A stretch of DNA of 64,000 nucleotides from contig OX421966.1 of NCBI GenBank assembly GCA_949128115.1, positions 61,749,416-61,813,415 of the forward strand. Reading direction: 5' to 3'. This DNA is from Anaspis maculata. Taxonomy: Eukaryota; Arthropoda; Insecta; Coleoptera; Scraptiidae. Below are positions 45,960 through 59,489 of this stretch, one piece after another. A program made the translations under genes and the position numbers. The notes below the pieces were generated by a model. The model was not told the DNA's origin. It searched no databases and was given only the letters and a program-made list of their open reading frames with translations. Position 1 is the first letter of the stretch, and each line of letters starts with the position of its first letter.

Positions 45960-48900
45960 CCCATTACTGTTTTTGGCGCACTTATTCACTCGATTTGAAC
46001 CGACAGACTGTGATAAGCTGAATTTCCATTTCTTTCCTTGCTGTCAAAGATTTTTTAAATATATTTTAAACTGGACAGTAGGTCATTTCATACACTCAGA
46101 CATCGACCCACGCGGAAATATATTTTGTGATCTGTATAAGGCCCCATTGTTGAAAATTTATACATAGGTCGGGGGTGGTGGGTGGCGAGCTGTTATTTCA
46201 GCATCCACAGCAATCATAAATTTCCTTGTTAATTTCAATCAGTGAGAGTAGGTTTTTGCTTTGAAATCTAAACGCAGGTAACCTAAGTAAAATATTTTGT
46301 TGGGGCGCAGCCACTTTCTGCTGAAGGATAATGTTTAATAGCTGAATAGATGTTTTCATTGGTTGTTTTGGTTACATAATTATGCAAATTTCAACATGAA
46401 TATTCTTGGAAAGTCAGAGACAAAAGCGTACCCCTTCAACGTGCTCCTTGTTGCTTATAATTTCTCTGTTGATCTTACTAGGAGGCGGTTTTATTTCTTC
46501 CGCGCATTTTCATTAAAAAAGGGGATTTTATAGTTATTTCGAGAGTCTTTTTGAAAAATGTTTATCAAGGGTTAGAGTCTTGTCTTGAAGTTTTAAAATG
46601 GTCTTGATATTTTGAGACAAGACAAGAGTATGGCAACTCTTGCCTTGTCTTGTCTATACGGCAACCTCGACGGCAACACTAATTGTTGACCTTTTTTTTT
46701 TTTCATTACTTGGCAGGTTGTAATTGGACCTTGACGTCACGGCAGAAAAAACAACGAAAAATTGGGAAACCCAATTGTCCGTTTTTGTTTTGGAAAACAT
46801 GTTAACCAAAAGATATTACTACAACGTCAAACCAGAGGTGCCAAGGTGAGCTTCCGATCAAATCAATATCCTTCTAGAATGCATAACTTCGCCCTTGGCG
46901 CTATCTGTCGGTGGTAAAGTGAACGAATAGCATGCAATCCGCTCTATTATGCGCAACTATAATGACATTCTACAGGGTGTTTGCAAACTTGGGGTGGAAA
47001 ACTGAACAGCAAGTTAATGCTCCCAAAGCGAAAGAAGAATGTCGAAAAGAATTTTTTATTTTTATTTTTGGAAATATAGAGGGTTAAAAGATGGTCCTTC
47101 AACCCCTCCTGTCTCCGTTATTTAGGAAGAATTTAGTAAACTCCATTCAACACACCAAAAAGCCAATTTTTTCAACATTTGAATGTGTTTTGTAATTCTG
47201 TTAAGTGTACAGGGCGAGTCATAAATCCTGAAAATCTATTTTTCCTCAAAAATGCAAGTTTGGAAAACATCTCCAAAACAGCCAATTTCTGAGCCAAAAA
47301 TTGTGGTTTTCAAATTTTTTTTTGGTTCTTCAGCCGAAATACCTAATGGTTTCCTCACTTGAAACGTCTAGAAAATCTATTTTTGTGAAGAAACTGGAAA
47401 TTTTCTTGGATTTAAATTTCAAGGGTCTCGAAAGTGCGACGGTGTTTTCAAATTGTTTTCAAACAAGTGGGCTCAAATATCTCGGAAACGAAACCTCTAA
47501 TCAAAATTTGCCATAAGTTATTCCCTCCTAAATTAATCGCAGAATCCAAATAGTGCCTGGACATTTTTGCAATAATAATCAGTGAATTGGAAACTAGGGG
47601 AAATAACTGAGACGAGCCCCTCTCCCAGAATCACGATACCCAGAATCCACGCCAGTGGATCATTACTCATCAGGGCAAAATTTGTCGGCAGATTTTTTTT
47701 TGAAAGGGGGGTTTACTTAAATCGGTATTCTTAAGCTGTGATTCTGAAAAACCCCCAATCTTTCTAGACTCCTTCCATTAGGTCGCAGGTCAGGTGTACA
47801 AGTGCGGAGCGTTCTGGTGCATTCCAGAACACGCGTCTAGGCTTTTGCCCAATTTTGGCGGAGGTGCCACATACCAGAGCACACGGGAAGCACACGAAAG
47901 ATGTGTGATTATTCGGGAGTCGTCTAGAAACCATATGCCGGGTCACTTTGGAATTTGCTGGAGGACCCGTGGAAGGTTTGAGAACACTAGTCGAAGGCAT
48001 ATGGGTATAAGCACCGTCCTCAGCCTATACGCAGTCAGTATTGAATACAAGGCGACAGACAGTGGATAGAAAGCTTAGTAGTTACAGCAATATTCCGAGG
48101 TAAATAATTAATTGTTGGCGTGTATTTATTGTAGTACTTACGTAGTGATAAACAGTGTGTGTGTTTTAAAACGATCGTCTTGATTATGAACGAATCCGTA
48201 CGCGAAATACGTAGGTAACAGTATTAGTATAGTAGGGTCTGTAGTGGTAGGAGACACAAATTAACCACTTCCAATCCAAGTAAAGTCGCAGCTAGCAGTC
48301 GTCCACTTTACTTTGAAAGCAACCGACGAGCGACCGACCGTTTTGTGTGCTGAAAGATTTTTTGCAAAACCGTCACGTGTAACAACCTTGGCATTTGGCG
48401 ATAAACATCCCTTTTCGCACCGCGCTCATCCAGACGCTTAATTGAACGCCCTCGACCAGATGGCGCAGCATGCACACAGCGTCGCGACGCCGGAAATCAA
48501 CTTTCCGGACGGCGGGCACACGGCGCACAATTTGTTTTGAATAACGACGTTCTCCGTCGCTCCACCTCTGTGGTTCCACCTCGAGCTCTTTCCATTTAAA
48601 TTTGAACTTGAAGTATTCAGGTAGGTAGCTCTACCTCTTGCGCCTCCTGTATGTGTACAGTTTACAGGTGTGGGTACTTACAGAAAGTACAAGAATAACC
48701 ACGAAATTGATGGCATGGCGGCTAGAGTCCTCGAGTGTTTTCAATTTCCTACATGGTATACTTTCTCTGCTCAATATCCGACCTTTGCCTTATGCTAGCG
48801 TGAACAATACCTAAGCAACACTTCGAGACACATATTTCTAGAAACATTTCAAGGAACATTTTTTAAATTCTGGTGGTGGTGACTAGACTAGAGCACCAAG

Positions 48901-49318
48901 CATTTCAGCAAGAAAGCTCGTTACTCTCGCACAAGGGAGACGAGAGCTTAAGAGCTTCAGCTGCGACAAGGATTAATGCATCCGGAAATGTACAATTATT
49001 TTACTACCTGCGTCCACGCCTTCGTACCTTCCATCCCAGTGTTACAAGAGAAAACCGCATCCTTGCACTTTGCTGAGTTGTAACTCGAAGCTAGAAGGAG
49101 TTTTTTTTTAAGTAAGCAGCGCTACGAGTGTAGTTCATCCAACCGACGCCAGATGCTGGAGGCTGGATCGCTGACGTTGAAGAGCTTCGCTCGTTCTAAA
49201 ACGTCACTTTTTGCGTAACTTTTTTCTTTTTTCCCACAGTAAGTATTGGAATCGAACACGTTTCCATTTCCTGTTTGCTAGTGACATTCGTGGGAGTCCC
49301 ACAAAATTGAGTGATGAA
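45960..49318. other. Mixed repeats and low-copy sequence, no confirmed gene
   Basis: A TACAGGGTGTTTGCAAAC terminus at 46972 has no visible partner. The piece at 47465-47550 resembles 4415-4500. 47.76-48.1 kb and 48.3-48.6 kb are GC-richer and low copy, and could contain exon or promoter sequence, but I see no usable splice sites or motifs. Confidence 0.4.
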
Positions 49319-50070
49319 TACGAAGGCGTAGAAGGGCCAAAAATAATTTAACAAAGTTAAAGCAAATTGAGCTTGATCATTGCAATTTCAACCTAAATAA
49401 TTGTAACTTCGAACTTACAATTGTAACTTCGAACTTACATTGTAACTTCGAACTTACAATTGTAACTTCGAACTTACATTGTAACTTCGAACCTACAATT
49501 GTAACTTCGAAATTACAATTGTTACTTCGAAGTTACAATTGTAGGTTCGAAGTTACAATGTAAGTTCAAAGTTACAATTGTAGGTTCAAAGTTACAATTG
49601 TAAGTTCGAAGTTACAATTGTAATTTCGAAGTTACAATTGTAGGTTCGAAGTTACAATGTAAGTTCGAAGTTACAATTGTGATTTCGAAGTTACAATTGT
49701 AGGTTTGAAGTTACAATGTAAGTTCGAAGTTACAATTGTAGGTTCAAAGTTACAATTGTAAGTTCGAAGTTACAATTGTAATTTCGAAGTTACAATTGTA
49801 AGTTCGAAGTTACAATGTAAGTTCGAAGTTACAATTGTAAGTTCGAAGTTACAATGTAAGTTCAAAGTTACAATTGTAAGTTCGAAGTTACAATTGTAAT
49901 TTCGAAGTTACAATTGTAATTTCGAAGTTACAATTGTAGGTTCGAAGTTACAATGTAAGTTCGAAGTTACAATTGTTTAGGTTGAAATTGCAATGATCAA
50001 GCTGAATTTGCTTTAACTTTGTTAAATTATTGTTGGCCCTTCTACGCCTTCGTACTTCTACGCCTTCGTA
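49319..50070. mobile_element. Palindromic element filled with a 19-20 bp minisatellite
   Basis: The outer arms TACGAAGGCGTAGAAGGGCC (49319) and the complement ending at 50054 pair over about 85 bp, including TTTAACAAAGTTAAAGCAAA and GATCATTGCAATTTCAACC. A second copy of CTTCTACGCCTTCGTA follows to 50070. Between the arms are about 29 units of GTAASTTCGAAGTTACAATT-type sequence, each nearly palindromic on TTCGAA. The first six run in one orientation and the rest in the other, switching near 49520. No coding capacity. TA flanks fit a Tc1/mariner-like origin. Confidence 0.9.
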
Positions 50071-50539
50071 AAAAGCTGAGTCAAAACTGAGTATTTGAAA
50101 AATGTTGAAAAAAATGTAGGGCTTTTATTTTTGAAAATATGGAGGGTCAAAAGGTCCAACCGCGTAGATATTTGAGAAGGGGGCCTTTCTGTCGCCTCTT
50201 GGCTACGCCACTGGATATTTTTTTAAATGATGATTATTTCAGATTCATTCAATCCACCTTTCCCATGCGAGAAATTACTTGCGCGCATACCTGTGAGCGC
50301 AGACCGGCCACCGGTACAGGCTGATCATCCGCCAAAAGTCTCCCCCATTGAAAAAATTGGCAGGAAAAACAATTTTTCGCAACAATTTTTCCCGTAGAAT
50401 TTTAAATTTGGACAACAAAATTTCGTTGTCTTGTAGTGGACAGAGTGTTTTAAAAAACTTCCAATTTTTTTTGACAGCCTGTATCTAAATACATATCAGA
50501 AATGATGCATTTTTTTTTAATCCAGATATATAATTATAT

Positions 50540-50995
50540 AGAATCCCTTCCAACTAGGGTAGGATGAGGGCAAAGGGATTGAAGATAAGAATGTGGAAAT
50601 ACGTGTTTTAGATGTCCTCCTCGAAATTAAAATTCACCTATTTTTGCTAGAAAATCTATTTTCAAGAGTCGGGAGTTATTAAGGGAAAACTTCCCTTCAA
50701 TTGACAATGAGAGAATTCGAGAAGAATTCGGGGAGTGGTCTAAAAAATTCAAAATATGCTGGCCAAGATGAGAATTTTAATACCTTTGATGTATCACAAG
50801 AGAGGTGATGCTGTTCGAAATTTCAAAGTAGGGTAGGGTGAGGGCGAAAAGATTGAAGATAAGAATTTGGCAATACGTGTCCTAAATGTCCACCTCAAAA
50901 TAAAAAACAACCCATTTCGGCGTTTTTCTTGGAAAAATTTGGTGGCGAGAAATTTTGAGTGGGAAGTTTGAAAATGAACACCTGTATAATATGAT
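50540..50995. repeat. Dispersed repeat family C (orientation 2)
   Basis: Two diverged units (TAGGGTAGGATGAGGGCAAA at 50558 and TAGGGTAGGGTGAGGGCGAA at 50829) share AAGATAAGAAT, ATACGTGT and AAAATTCACC-like parts. They match 19170-19820 in the opposite orientation. Confidence 0.68.
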
Positions 50996-51274
50996 CATAA
51001 TCAAATATCAAATAAAATATATTCGGACTCGAAAGAAAACAACTGAATAATTTCCAAAATTTAATAACGGAGTGTCAAAAAATTTGTAAGTTTTTGTTTT
51101 GAAACACTCTGTATAATGCAAGATATAGAAAACTTTGGTGTCCAAATTTGAATTCTACGGGAAAAACTGTTGTGGAAAATTTCTTTCCCTGTCAATTTTT
51201 CCCAGCGGGAAAAATTCTAACAGGGGGGACCTCTCGGTAGATCACCCGTGCATTATTTTGAAATAACGTATACA

Positions 51275-52350
51275 TACAGAGGAGTGCATAAAAAACGGCC
51301 ACCGCTGTAGCATCGTTATTCCTTATCCGATCTTAAAAATTCAAAAACCAGTTTAAATGGTTTTATGTCTTCTATAATTCGACAGTAAAAAATTTTTTTT
51401 TGTCATGATGCTTCTGAGCACTGATAGTCAACTTTTGTTTTTCAAATGGCAACAATATTTTTTTAATTTTCTTTTTGATTCCTTATGTTTATTTGAATAT
51501 AATGATGCATCAATATCACACATATTATTATTAGACACGAAGGAAAAGATTAAAACTGTGAAATTTTTACACATCACAGTAGCATCACAACACCCACGAT
51601 ATGCACGCGATCTGGTAGGCTGGGTGCAAAATGATGTTCAAAAGCACATAGTAGGTCAGGCATTTGATTTTTCAAAATGTAAATGTCAAAATGTTTTCAA
51701 AATCCAAAAGAAGCTGTCCGTCTGTAAGACGTCTTTATCCTCTATTTTCAGCTTATTATTTTACACATTTTCAAGTAGGTATTGTGACCTGTCAGGACAA
51801 AAACGTCTTATTGGTTTTCCATTTCCACAATACACACTTGGAAAGATATAAAATAGTAAGCTAAAAATAGAGAATAAACAAGTCTTAGAGACAGACAGCT
51901 TCTTTCGTATTTTGGAAACATTTTGACATTTATATTTTGAAAAACCAAACGCCTGACCTACTATTTGCTTTTGAACATCATTTTGCACCCAGCCTACCGG
52001 ATTGCGTGCATATCTTGGGTGTTCTGACGCTACTGTTGTGTGTGAAAATTTAATTTTTCACACACAGTTTAATTTTTTTTTCTTCGTGTTCAATAACAAA
52101 AAGTGTGATATTGATGCATCATTATATCCAGATAATTATAAGGAATCCGACAAAAAATTTGAAAAATTTAGTTGTCATTTGAAAAACTAAAATTGACTGT
52201 CAGTGCTCAGAAGCATCATAATAAGAAAAATATTTTCCACTGTCGAATCGTAGAAGGCATTATACCATTCAAACTGATTTTTGAGTGTTAAAGATCGGAT
52301 AAGGAATAACGATGCTACAGCGGTGGCCGTTTTTTATGCACTCCTCTGTA
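51275..52350. mobile_element. 1.07-kb palindromic element, TA target
   Basis: TACAGAGGAGTGCATAAAAA and TTTTTATGCACTCCTCTGTA bound it. The arms pair almost throughout (ACGGCCACCGCTGTAGCATC, CTTATCCGATC, GATGCTTCTGAGCACTGA, GGCTGGGTGCAAAATGATG and their complements), meeting near 51.81 kb. Reading frames appear on both strands because each arm is a copy of the other. They do not resemble a transposase. Non-autonomous. Confidence 0.92.
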
Positions 52351-53423
52351 TATTATCTACATTGTATAAGTATGTAGAAAAGTAATGTTCCTTGAATTTT
52401 TATTTGATGTAGGTACAATCAACCCGCAATACAAAAATCCGGGCAAAAGTGGCGCTTCAGCAAAGATGTCATGCGAACTAAGAAGACGGTGAAAAGTCAT
52501 CACCGTGCATGCTCAGAATTTGACAATGACATTGACTTTTGTATTCGACGTTGACGTTGACGTTTTATCTGGAAGTTGTGAAAGTTCTTTGTGCTGTGAA
52601 ATCTTCCGATTTAAAATGGATATTCGCTGGTCGAAAAAGTGTTTTTCCTCACAGGTTTACAACTATTTACGGCTCAGAGGAGTCAGAGGGCTGACTGTCG
52701 TCCCACCATGTTGTCATCAACACGTTCAGCACTGATTAAACATGAATTATCCCCAGACAGTTTTGCGGCAAAGAATGTTATGGTTGGAGTGTTCCAATTT
52801 TTCTCATGATTTCTCACATATCTGCTTTCACGAATAGGTTACGAGACCTACTTCGATTTTTTTATGTAGTCACTTCTAGTTGAGAACCACGCATAATCCA
52901 TTGAATTCAGATATGAACAAAGGTAGATGCCTTTTTTCAAGCGGAATCCTATTTGCACTAAAAGGTACAGTTTGATAAATTGGGAAAATAATCTCAAAAC
53001 ATCAGATCGACCGAGCAACAACCACCATAGGTCGCGAGAACATAACCGTCACCTTGGCACCCGCTATGGCAACGTTGCAAGTATGCCTGACGTGGCAACT
53101 GCGCAATGCGCATCCGTTTCGACGTTGAATTGACATAAAACGCTCGAGCAAGCGCAGACAGGGTGCCAAAGTACCACTGTAGAGATTAATTTTTTTTCAA
53201 CATTACTCAGACAAATCTTGAGTTGAGCACAATTATTTTCTTGATAAAGTGGCAATTGTTCAATAAATCATCTATATGTATATAATTTATTACAACTTAA
53301 GAAAATGGTATTCACAAGTACCAGGGAAAGTCGACAATAGAGGGCGGCGCACGGGCGTCTCACTTACGAGTACCCTACCCACTTACGTATATTGGGTGTG
53401 AATATACGTAATATCGATATTTG
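52351..53423. other. No confirmed gene
   Basis: A GACGTTGACGTTGACG run precedes a 39-codon frame beginning at the ATG near 52616 (MDIRWSKKCFSSQV). It has no recognisable domain. 52.96-53.17 kb contains TTGGCACCCGCTATGG and GACAGGGTGCCAAAG, which pair weakly. Confidence 0.35.
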
Positions 53424-53589
53424 AGGTGCGTTCAGTCAGCTTATTCAGCCGCAAGTTTCAGTTTTAGTCGTAAGCGCAGCGATGCTCATTGGCTGTCATG
53501 AACCAGCCTCCTCAGATCAGCCAATAAGCGATGCTGCGCTTACGACTGAAATTTAAACTTGCGGCTAAATAAGCTGACTGAACGTACCT
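53424..53589. mobile_element. Palindromic MITE
   Basis: AGGTGCGTTCAGTCAGCTTA, GCCGCAAGTTT and GTCGTAAGCGCAGC on the left pair with GCTGCGCTTACGAC, AAACTTGCGGC and TAAGCTGACTGAACGTACCT on the right. 166 bp, no coding capacity. Confidence 0.85.
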
Positions 53590-54523
53590 TTAGATAGCCG
53601 AGCCCCGGTCTCGAATGCTCCAAGATTAATGGGACCCAGACAGGCCGAAGTACAGCTCCACTGAATAGCCGTGGTTGTTACCCGGTGCCCGGTCGGTCTG
53701 ATGTCCCATGATTATCACCCCAATTTACCTGATTCACCATTAATCCTAGCCTGAGAGCCCGCCTGAGAGTCACCTATCTTACATGGTATCATACGGGATA
53801 CTTAGGACGAATCACCTCGTTTCTTGATGACCTCAGCGGTGAAGATATATTGTGTATTCCTTTTGAAATTGCCGGTTTTGTAGTGCGGCACTATTTTATC
53901 AGGTATAAGTTTTTGTTTCTCCCATTAGTAGGTAGGTACCGCACACTTATGTTTTTAAGTTACGGCAATGACTTACCAGGAAGATTCCGGTAGGTATCTT
54001 AGTTCTAAAGCAGAAAACAGATGGCTTTGGGCTTACCTGGAACAAAACACATTACGTTAGTGCCATAACTGCCATATTCGCTGGGGTAGTGAACGGGACG
54101 ATAAAAATAATAAATATCCACCAATTAGCCCTTTAGCTCTTAACCCTTTCTACAGCACGGTGTTGGATGAGTTCTGATTGGCCATCCGCTCTTGGGATCG
54201 CTCGTAAGTCATAATAAACCAAACTTGTCTGCAGAACGTGGTCACAATTGATAGCCTTAGGACTGGTAGACCCAAAAAGGGTATGTAAGCTAATCACAAT
54301 TTGCTGCTCCATTTATTCATTAAAATGTGCCATACCGTGACCATAAATCGCAAGTCGTGAATTAATGTGAGCAATAAGTGGGTAATAAATTAATAAAAGC
54401 AGAGTGAAAGCAGGAATTTTCACCACCCAAATATCTAAGTGGGCGGTATAAAAGCTGTGCCATACTCGACTGTTTTCAAGATTGTAATTTTCTATTTCTT
54501 CAACTGCGGATTCCAAAAATTTC
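53590..54523. other. No recognised feature
   Basis: Low-copy sequence with a 70-codon minus-strand frame (54525-54313) lacking motifs. No splice-supported exon. Confidence 0.35.
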
Positions 54524-54624
54524 ATGAGCGAGTTACCTTCAATCTGCGAGTCAGTTGTTAGGCAACTGGCCTAGCTATTGGCCGTGTCATAGCGACTAAC
54601 GAAGATTAAAGTTGACTCGCTCAT
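54524..54624. mobile_element. Short MITE with ATGAGCGAGT ends
   Basis: ATGAGCGAGTTACCTTCAATC at the left and GATTAAAGTTGACTCGCTCAT at the right are inverted with small differences, about 101 bp in total. The interior includes GTTAGGCAACTGGCC. Probable non-autonomous DNA element. Confidence 0.65.
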
Positions 54625-55124
54625 TAATATTCTGGCGCAACCCCCAGTAAATCACGTTAAGTCCGCCACTGAACAGCCGTATCCCCATATAAGTATGTGC
54701 TCAAGTATTTTCAAGTAAAAACTATGAAAACTACATTTCTAGGAATATATCTTTTACTGTTCGTGATTTATGAATGATTAATTAACTTTTCCCGCCACAA
54801 GATGGCTGCCAAAACGCTCTATAAGGCATTTCCACATGACGTCACAAGCTCGTCAGTGTTGCCAACTTAGTTCAATTTGTGACCTCACTCAAAGTGTTGA
54901 AGTGTCACACTGCGGTGTGGAACAACCCGCATTGTTAACATTTGAAAAAAGTGCTTTTTTGGAATTTCGGATATCTTGGGAAGCAAGTTTGTGAGTGATA
55001 ATAATTGTTCACGTTGAAACTTTGGCGCCTCGATCAATATTGATAGTTGGACATGTGCTGCCCCAGATAGCTCAATAAACAAGAAAATTTGGTGGAGTGC
55101 TGGTATCTCTTCCGTCTAAAAACC

Positions 55125-56130
55125 AGGGAATCCGTTGCTTTCTCGAAAAACTGGATTCATGGGAGGAAAGAGCATCACAGAAAGTATCTCAACATGCCAA
55201 GAAATGCGACTCAAAGACATCTGGAAAGGAGAGAATATGCCAGTTTATAATCCTGCCTATAAGATGAAAAGCTGACTAAATTATTGGAATATAGAATAAA
55301 TGTGGAATGATTTGACAAATTATCAAGTACTAAAGCTTCTTTCTGATTCCAGAAAGTATGTCTGTGCCAAAAACTGTGCCCTATGGCGATCTCAAAATAG
55401 AGAAATGCAGTGACCAAGGAATTTTCAAGTTGCCCACAATTTTACTTCAAATCCTGCTTATAAGAAGAAATTTCAGGATTTTCAAGCAATGTGTCTTGAC
55501 GCGATGGAGCCATCAACTGAAAATTGGAGCCTGTTGAGTCAGATGAATGATTTGTTACCAGAAGGTAATCGGAGCCGATCAAGTGAAACTCGCATCTGGT
55601 TCGCATTTTGCTTATAACACAGCGTATATTACAACTACAGTGCAGTAGGAAATGAGAATTATTGTCAATTCAAAAATCCAAGTTTGTGGAAGCAATGGAG
55701 AAAGCATGGCTTGAGATGTAGAAGGCTCAATGATCGTGTGAAAGTTTGGTCGGAGTAGTTGAGTTTATTAAAGGGAAAAATGAGAGATTCATGGTTTTCT
55801 CGAAACGCTGGGCTCATGGAAGAAAGAAGCATCACAGAAAGTATTCCAAAATGCCAAAAAATGGGAAAAAGGAAAAAATAAATACACTTAGAAAAACATA
55901 TACCTACGGAGATTGTCCGATAACGATTAGAATGGGTAATTAAATTGCTGTAATACAGTTATGATGTTCGCACAAAATTATCTGTTGCTGAGCCTCTCTA
56001 GTTTCAGGAAGTGGGTACCTATGTGCCAAAAATTCTGGTCTTTGGCAATCTGAAAACAGGAAAATCTACGGACTGAGGAATTGCTACGTCGGCGTCGACC
56101 ACAATTTAGAAACCAGAATCCTGAATCGAA
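55125..56130. repeat. Old tandem duplication, about 660 bp apart
   Basis: CTGGATTCATGGGAGGAAAG with CATCACAGAAAGTATCTCAA near 55150 recurs as CTGGGCTCATGGAAGAAAG with CATCACAGAAAGTATTCC near 55810. CAGAAAGTATGTCTGTGCC near 55350 recurs near 56007. Both copies are degenerate, without a long frame. The source may be a pseudogene, but I could not identify one. Confidence 0.5.
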
Positions 56131-56799
56131 CAATAAATGTTTGTATTGAAGAAATGCTTTTGGCAGCCATGTTGTAACAGAAATAATTGATTCAAATCGA
56201 GAATACGAGGCGTAGAGCACTCACAAAGTGCAGGGACAGAACAGCCATTAAAACAAGAATCGAAAATGTTGGTATTAGGAATTCCCAATTGAACAATTCA
56301 TTAGTTAGGTACTCGTAGTTGGTTATTTGCAATGTAGATTATTTCCATTAAATTTCGATATGAGCTCACTGCCATCAAATGATAATCAAGAATGTATTGG
56401 AAGTTCCCAGCTGAACAACTCAGTTCAATCGGTTATTTTCATTGTAAATTCTCCCGACATATTCCAGTATGAACAACTCTCTGTTATAGGTACTAGGTTC
56501 ACTTGTACCGTGATTCTAGTCGGCTGTGAGATTTTGTTTTCAAGTTTCCGAATGTGAAATATAGAAAATCTCCAAAACTTTGCAGTTGGCTGCTCTCGCC
56601 AGACCAGTTTTGGAACACATTTTTTGCATATTTCCTCTGCAGATAGCCGGAACATTTTTGCGGCACGTGATGTCCGACGCTTTTTTCCATTTTATTGGAA
56701 AATGTGGCAATTTTTCGACCTGTTTTCAATTTTCGCCAATGAACAAATGAATTAAAAGAGCCTTGACATTTGACAGTTGTCAAAAATATTTATAACCTC

Positions 56800-59489
56800 T
56801 CGAAGCCGGTTCAACTTTCGATGGTTCAAATTGAAGAGTATACAATGCCCTTCGTCCAAAAAAAGGGCCCCATGCAATCATCAACCCTTTCGCCTCTGAA
56901 GAATTATAGGCGATACAAGGATCGCCGTGCAGTCTGTCATTGGCAAAAGAATTAACGTGTAAAAAGTAAATTAAACCAGATTTCAAAAAAACCAGCCGCT
57001 CAAAGTTGCGTTGGGACCGAAATTGATGTAAGTACCTTCAATTTGCAATTTGCTTTAATTTTGGGGCTTCCCGGGACGAGTTTTGTCGACCCTGAATGGC
57101 CGGCGGCAAGATGACTTAGATTTGCGCCCGCCCTGTGCTCTTTTGGTGTCTACATGACGGTAACACAGCTCTGCATCCCCCTAGTCGCACGTCCACTTAT
57201 GACCAGGTCAGTTTTCCAAGATTTCAATATCAATTTGATAAGAAATATAACTCGACTTTCAGAGAAGTCAGTTTCACACCAGGTGGAAAGGCGGCAAGCC
57301 TACAATGCTGAAGTAGAAAATTTGCCCAGCCAACTAGAGTCACAGTACAAGTGAACCTACTTTATCAATTGAGTATCGGATATTTCCACCTGAAACCAGC
57401 ATACTCCTTATTGCCATCCCAGTCAGTACCAACCTACCCAATAGTAAGCAATATAATCCAATCCAATTATGTATTGCTAAGTGGGTAATATCGGTAGTAC
57501 CTACATATTAATTACAGCAGTGTCACTAAAAAAATTATTTCTAATACAAGCACTTTCGAAAAAATGTCATTTTACACCAATAACAAAATTCCATGCAGAG
57601 TTTTGCATTCTCCGATAAAAAATATTGCGGGAAAAAAGTCTGGAACTCGGTCTATGACGCATCAGGCAGCTGCGGGCATGTGAAGTATGCAAATTCCCGT
57701 CACTATCCAGAGATTAAATAAGCAAGACCTCTTGTTTATTTCCTCTTGTCCTGTCTTTAATAACATCCTAGAAAATTCACTTCAAAGTTCAAACTCCGCG
57801 CTAGAGCACGAACTTTTGATTAGTTCCAACCCGGAGAGGCGTCGCGGAAAGCGAAAAAGAAAAATCGCCGGCGAGTTTTGCATTTTTCTCATCGACGACA
57901 GAATAAAGCGCACCGGGCACACCTACCGTGCCTTGCTGGCGCTGCAGAGGCTATAGGCCCTTTCAACGCAAAAAGCAAGAGCCTTCGGTCTCGACTCCTC
58001 GTTACGCCGCTGATCTTACGTCGAGATGTGTTTAACTGGAGAAACATCCTCCTGCCAACTCATGTCTGCTTGAAGCTCACCAACTCCCCAACAACAATAA
58101 GCTTATCGCGCGAGGCTCCGCTTTGCAACTTCCCGTTCCAGGGTGTCTGGTCGAATTTAGCATTTTCAACTACTACATCGGCTGGAGCATCGACTTCTAC
58201 CACGGCAGCAGGATTGTAGGCCGAGTTCCTACCACAGGGCAGGAGAAAAACTGTCGATCATGTTTCGAACTTTATTTATTAGGTTTCCGTTCCGATAAGC
58301 AATAAAACAAGAGACTCCACTGAAGGCAGAGCCGTAAAATAAAACCGACGTCGACCTCGAAACCGACGAGACGTTTTATTCCGCAAAGAAAATTGCGCCC
58401 GCACTAGTTTTTTGAATGTTTCGCCCTCATTATCTGGCGCATGCCGCATAATGAAGCAATTAAAACTTGGCGCATTTTAAGACTGGATAAAAGCCATCTA
58501 GAAGGTATTTTCAAGACTGGATAAAAGCTCTGCAGAGGGTTTATTGGTAAAATCACCCCTTCCGCGGCAGCTCTTCGCTTCACTTCAAGCTTGTGTGTGT
58601 GTTTCGGAAAGCTCTTGATTATCGCATACTGACACACAAGTGACGCACCCTTGTATGTCTCTCTCGAAGGGAGAATCAATATTTGATGTCATAATCATTG
58701 TAATATATTCGTGAATCAATATGGGGCGCATCGCACCTATACCCTCGCCTATGTCTGTGAAAGGGTAAGGTATAGATAGATATGTGCGATCCACTTGATG
58801 CGTGTTTAATTGGATAAGATCGGCACATGTGTATACCGGAACACTGGAAGGTGAGGTGAAATGCGAGTAAATTCATTAGTTAATTAATCAATGGGATTGC
58901 GTGTGTCCCATTTGATGGCACTATAGGCCGCCTGTGTTGCGGATTTGCAGAAGCGTTTTGTGATCGCCACATCAGAGTGAGCCCTGTGAGAGCTAGGGTG
59001 TATCGCTGCGCTAGGGGGTGGTAAGCTAAGCTATGTATGCATATTATCAGCTCCGCGTGTGGGCGATATTCCTGCTAGGTATCTGTGTCCGTGTTTGCAC
59101 AAGGATGGAACCGTACCAGACACTGGGAAATTGGGATTTGAATAATTCCAATGTGTAGATCGGTGAGTTTAAAGCGCCAGGGAAACGACGATAAGAATAG
59201 TGGATGCGATGGAATGTGGCAGATTAAAACTTCAGTTGAGCACTATCCGGGGAACGGAACAAGTCGGGGCATTTTCAATATTTTATCCATTTTATCCAGC
59301 TGGAACGTATTAGGGGCCATTAAGAGACGGGTGTACTCTTATCTCAACATCTTTTATCCCTACGGTGTGGGCAGGGATCAAGTGGGCCAGTTATCTCCTG
59401 TTATGAAATATAAATAGTTATAGCAGGTACGGGGTGGGACCAATCCTATTGTTTAAAGCTTCAAGAAACGTTAGCGGTCAAACCGTAGG
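56800..59489. other. Low-copy sequence without a confirmed gene
   Basis: Contains frames of 89 and 113 codons on the plus strand (57687-57956, 57878-58219). They overlap in different frames, have no motifs and no clear splice sites, so I do not call them genes. GC content is higher at 57.8-58.4 kb. Confidence 0.35.

Noticed and set aside
51405..51988. 148-, 66- and 75-codon frames as a transposase
   Set aside because: They lie in a palindrome, mirror one another, and have no catalytic motifs.
57687..58219. Two overlapping plus-strand frames as exons
   Set aside because: They overlap in different frames, lack shared splice sites and have no recognisable domain.
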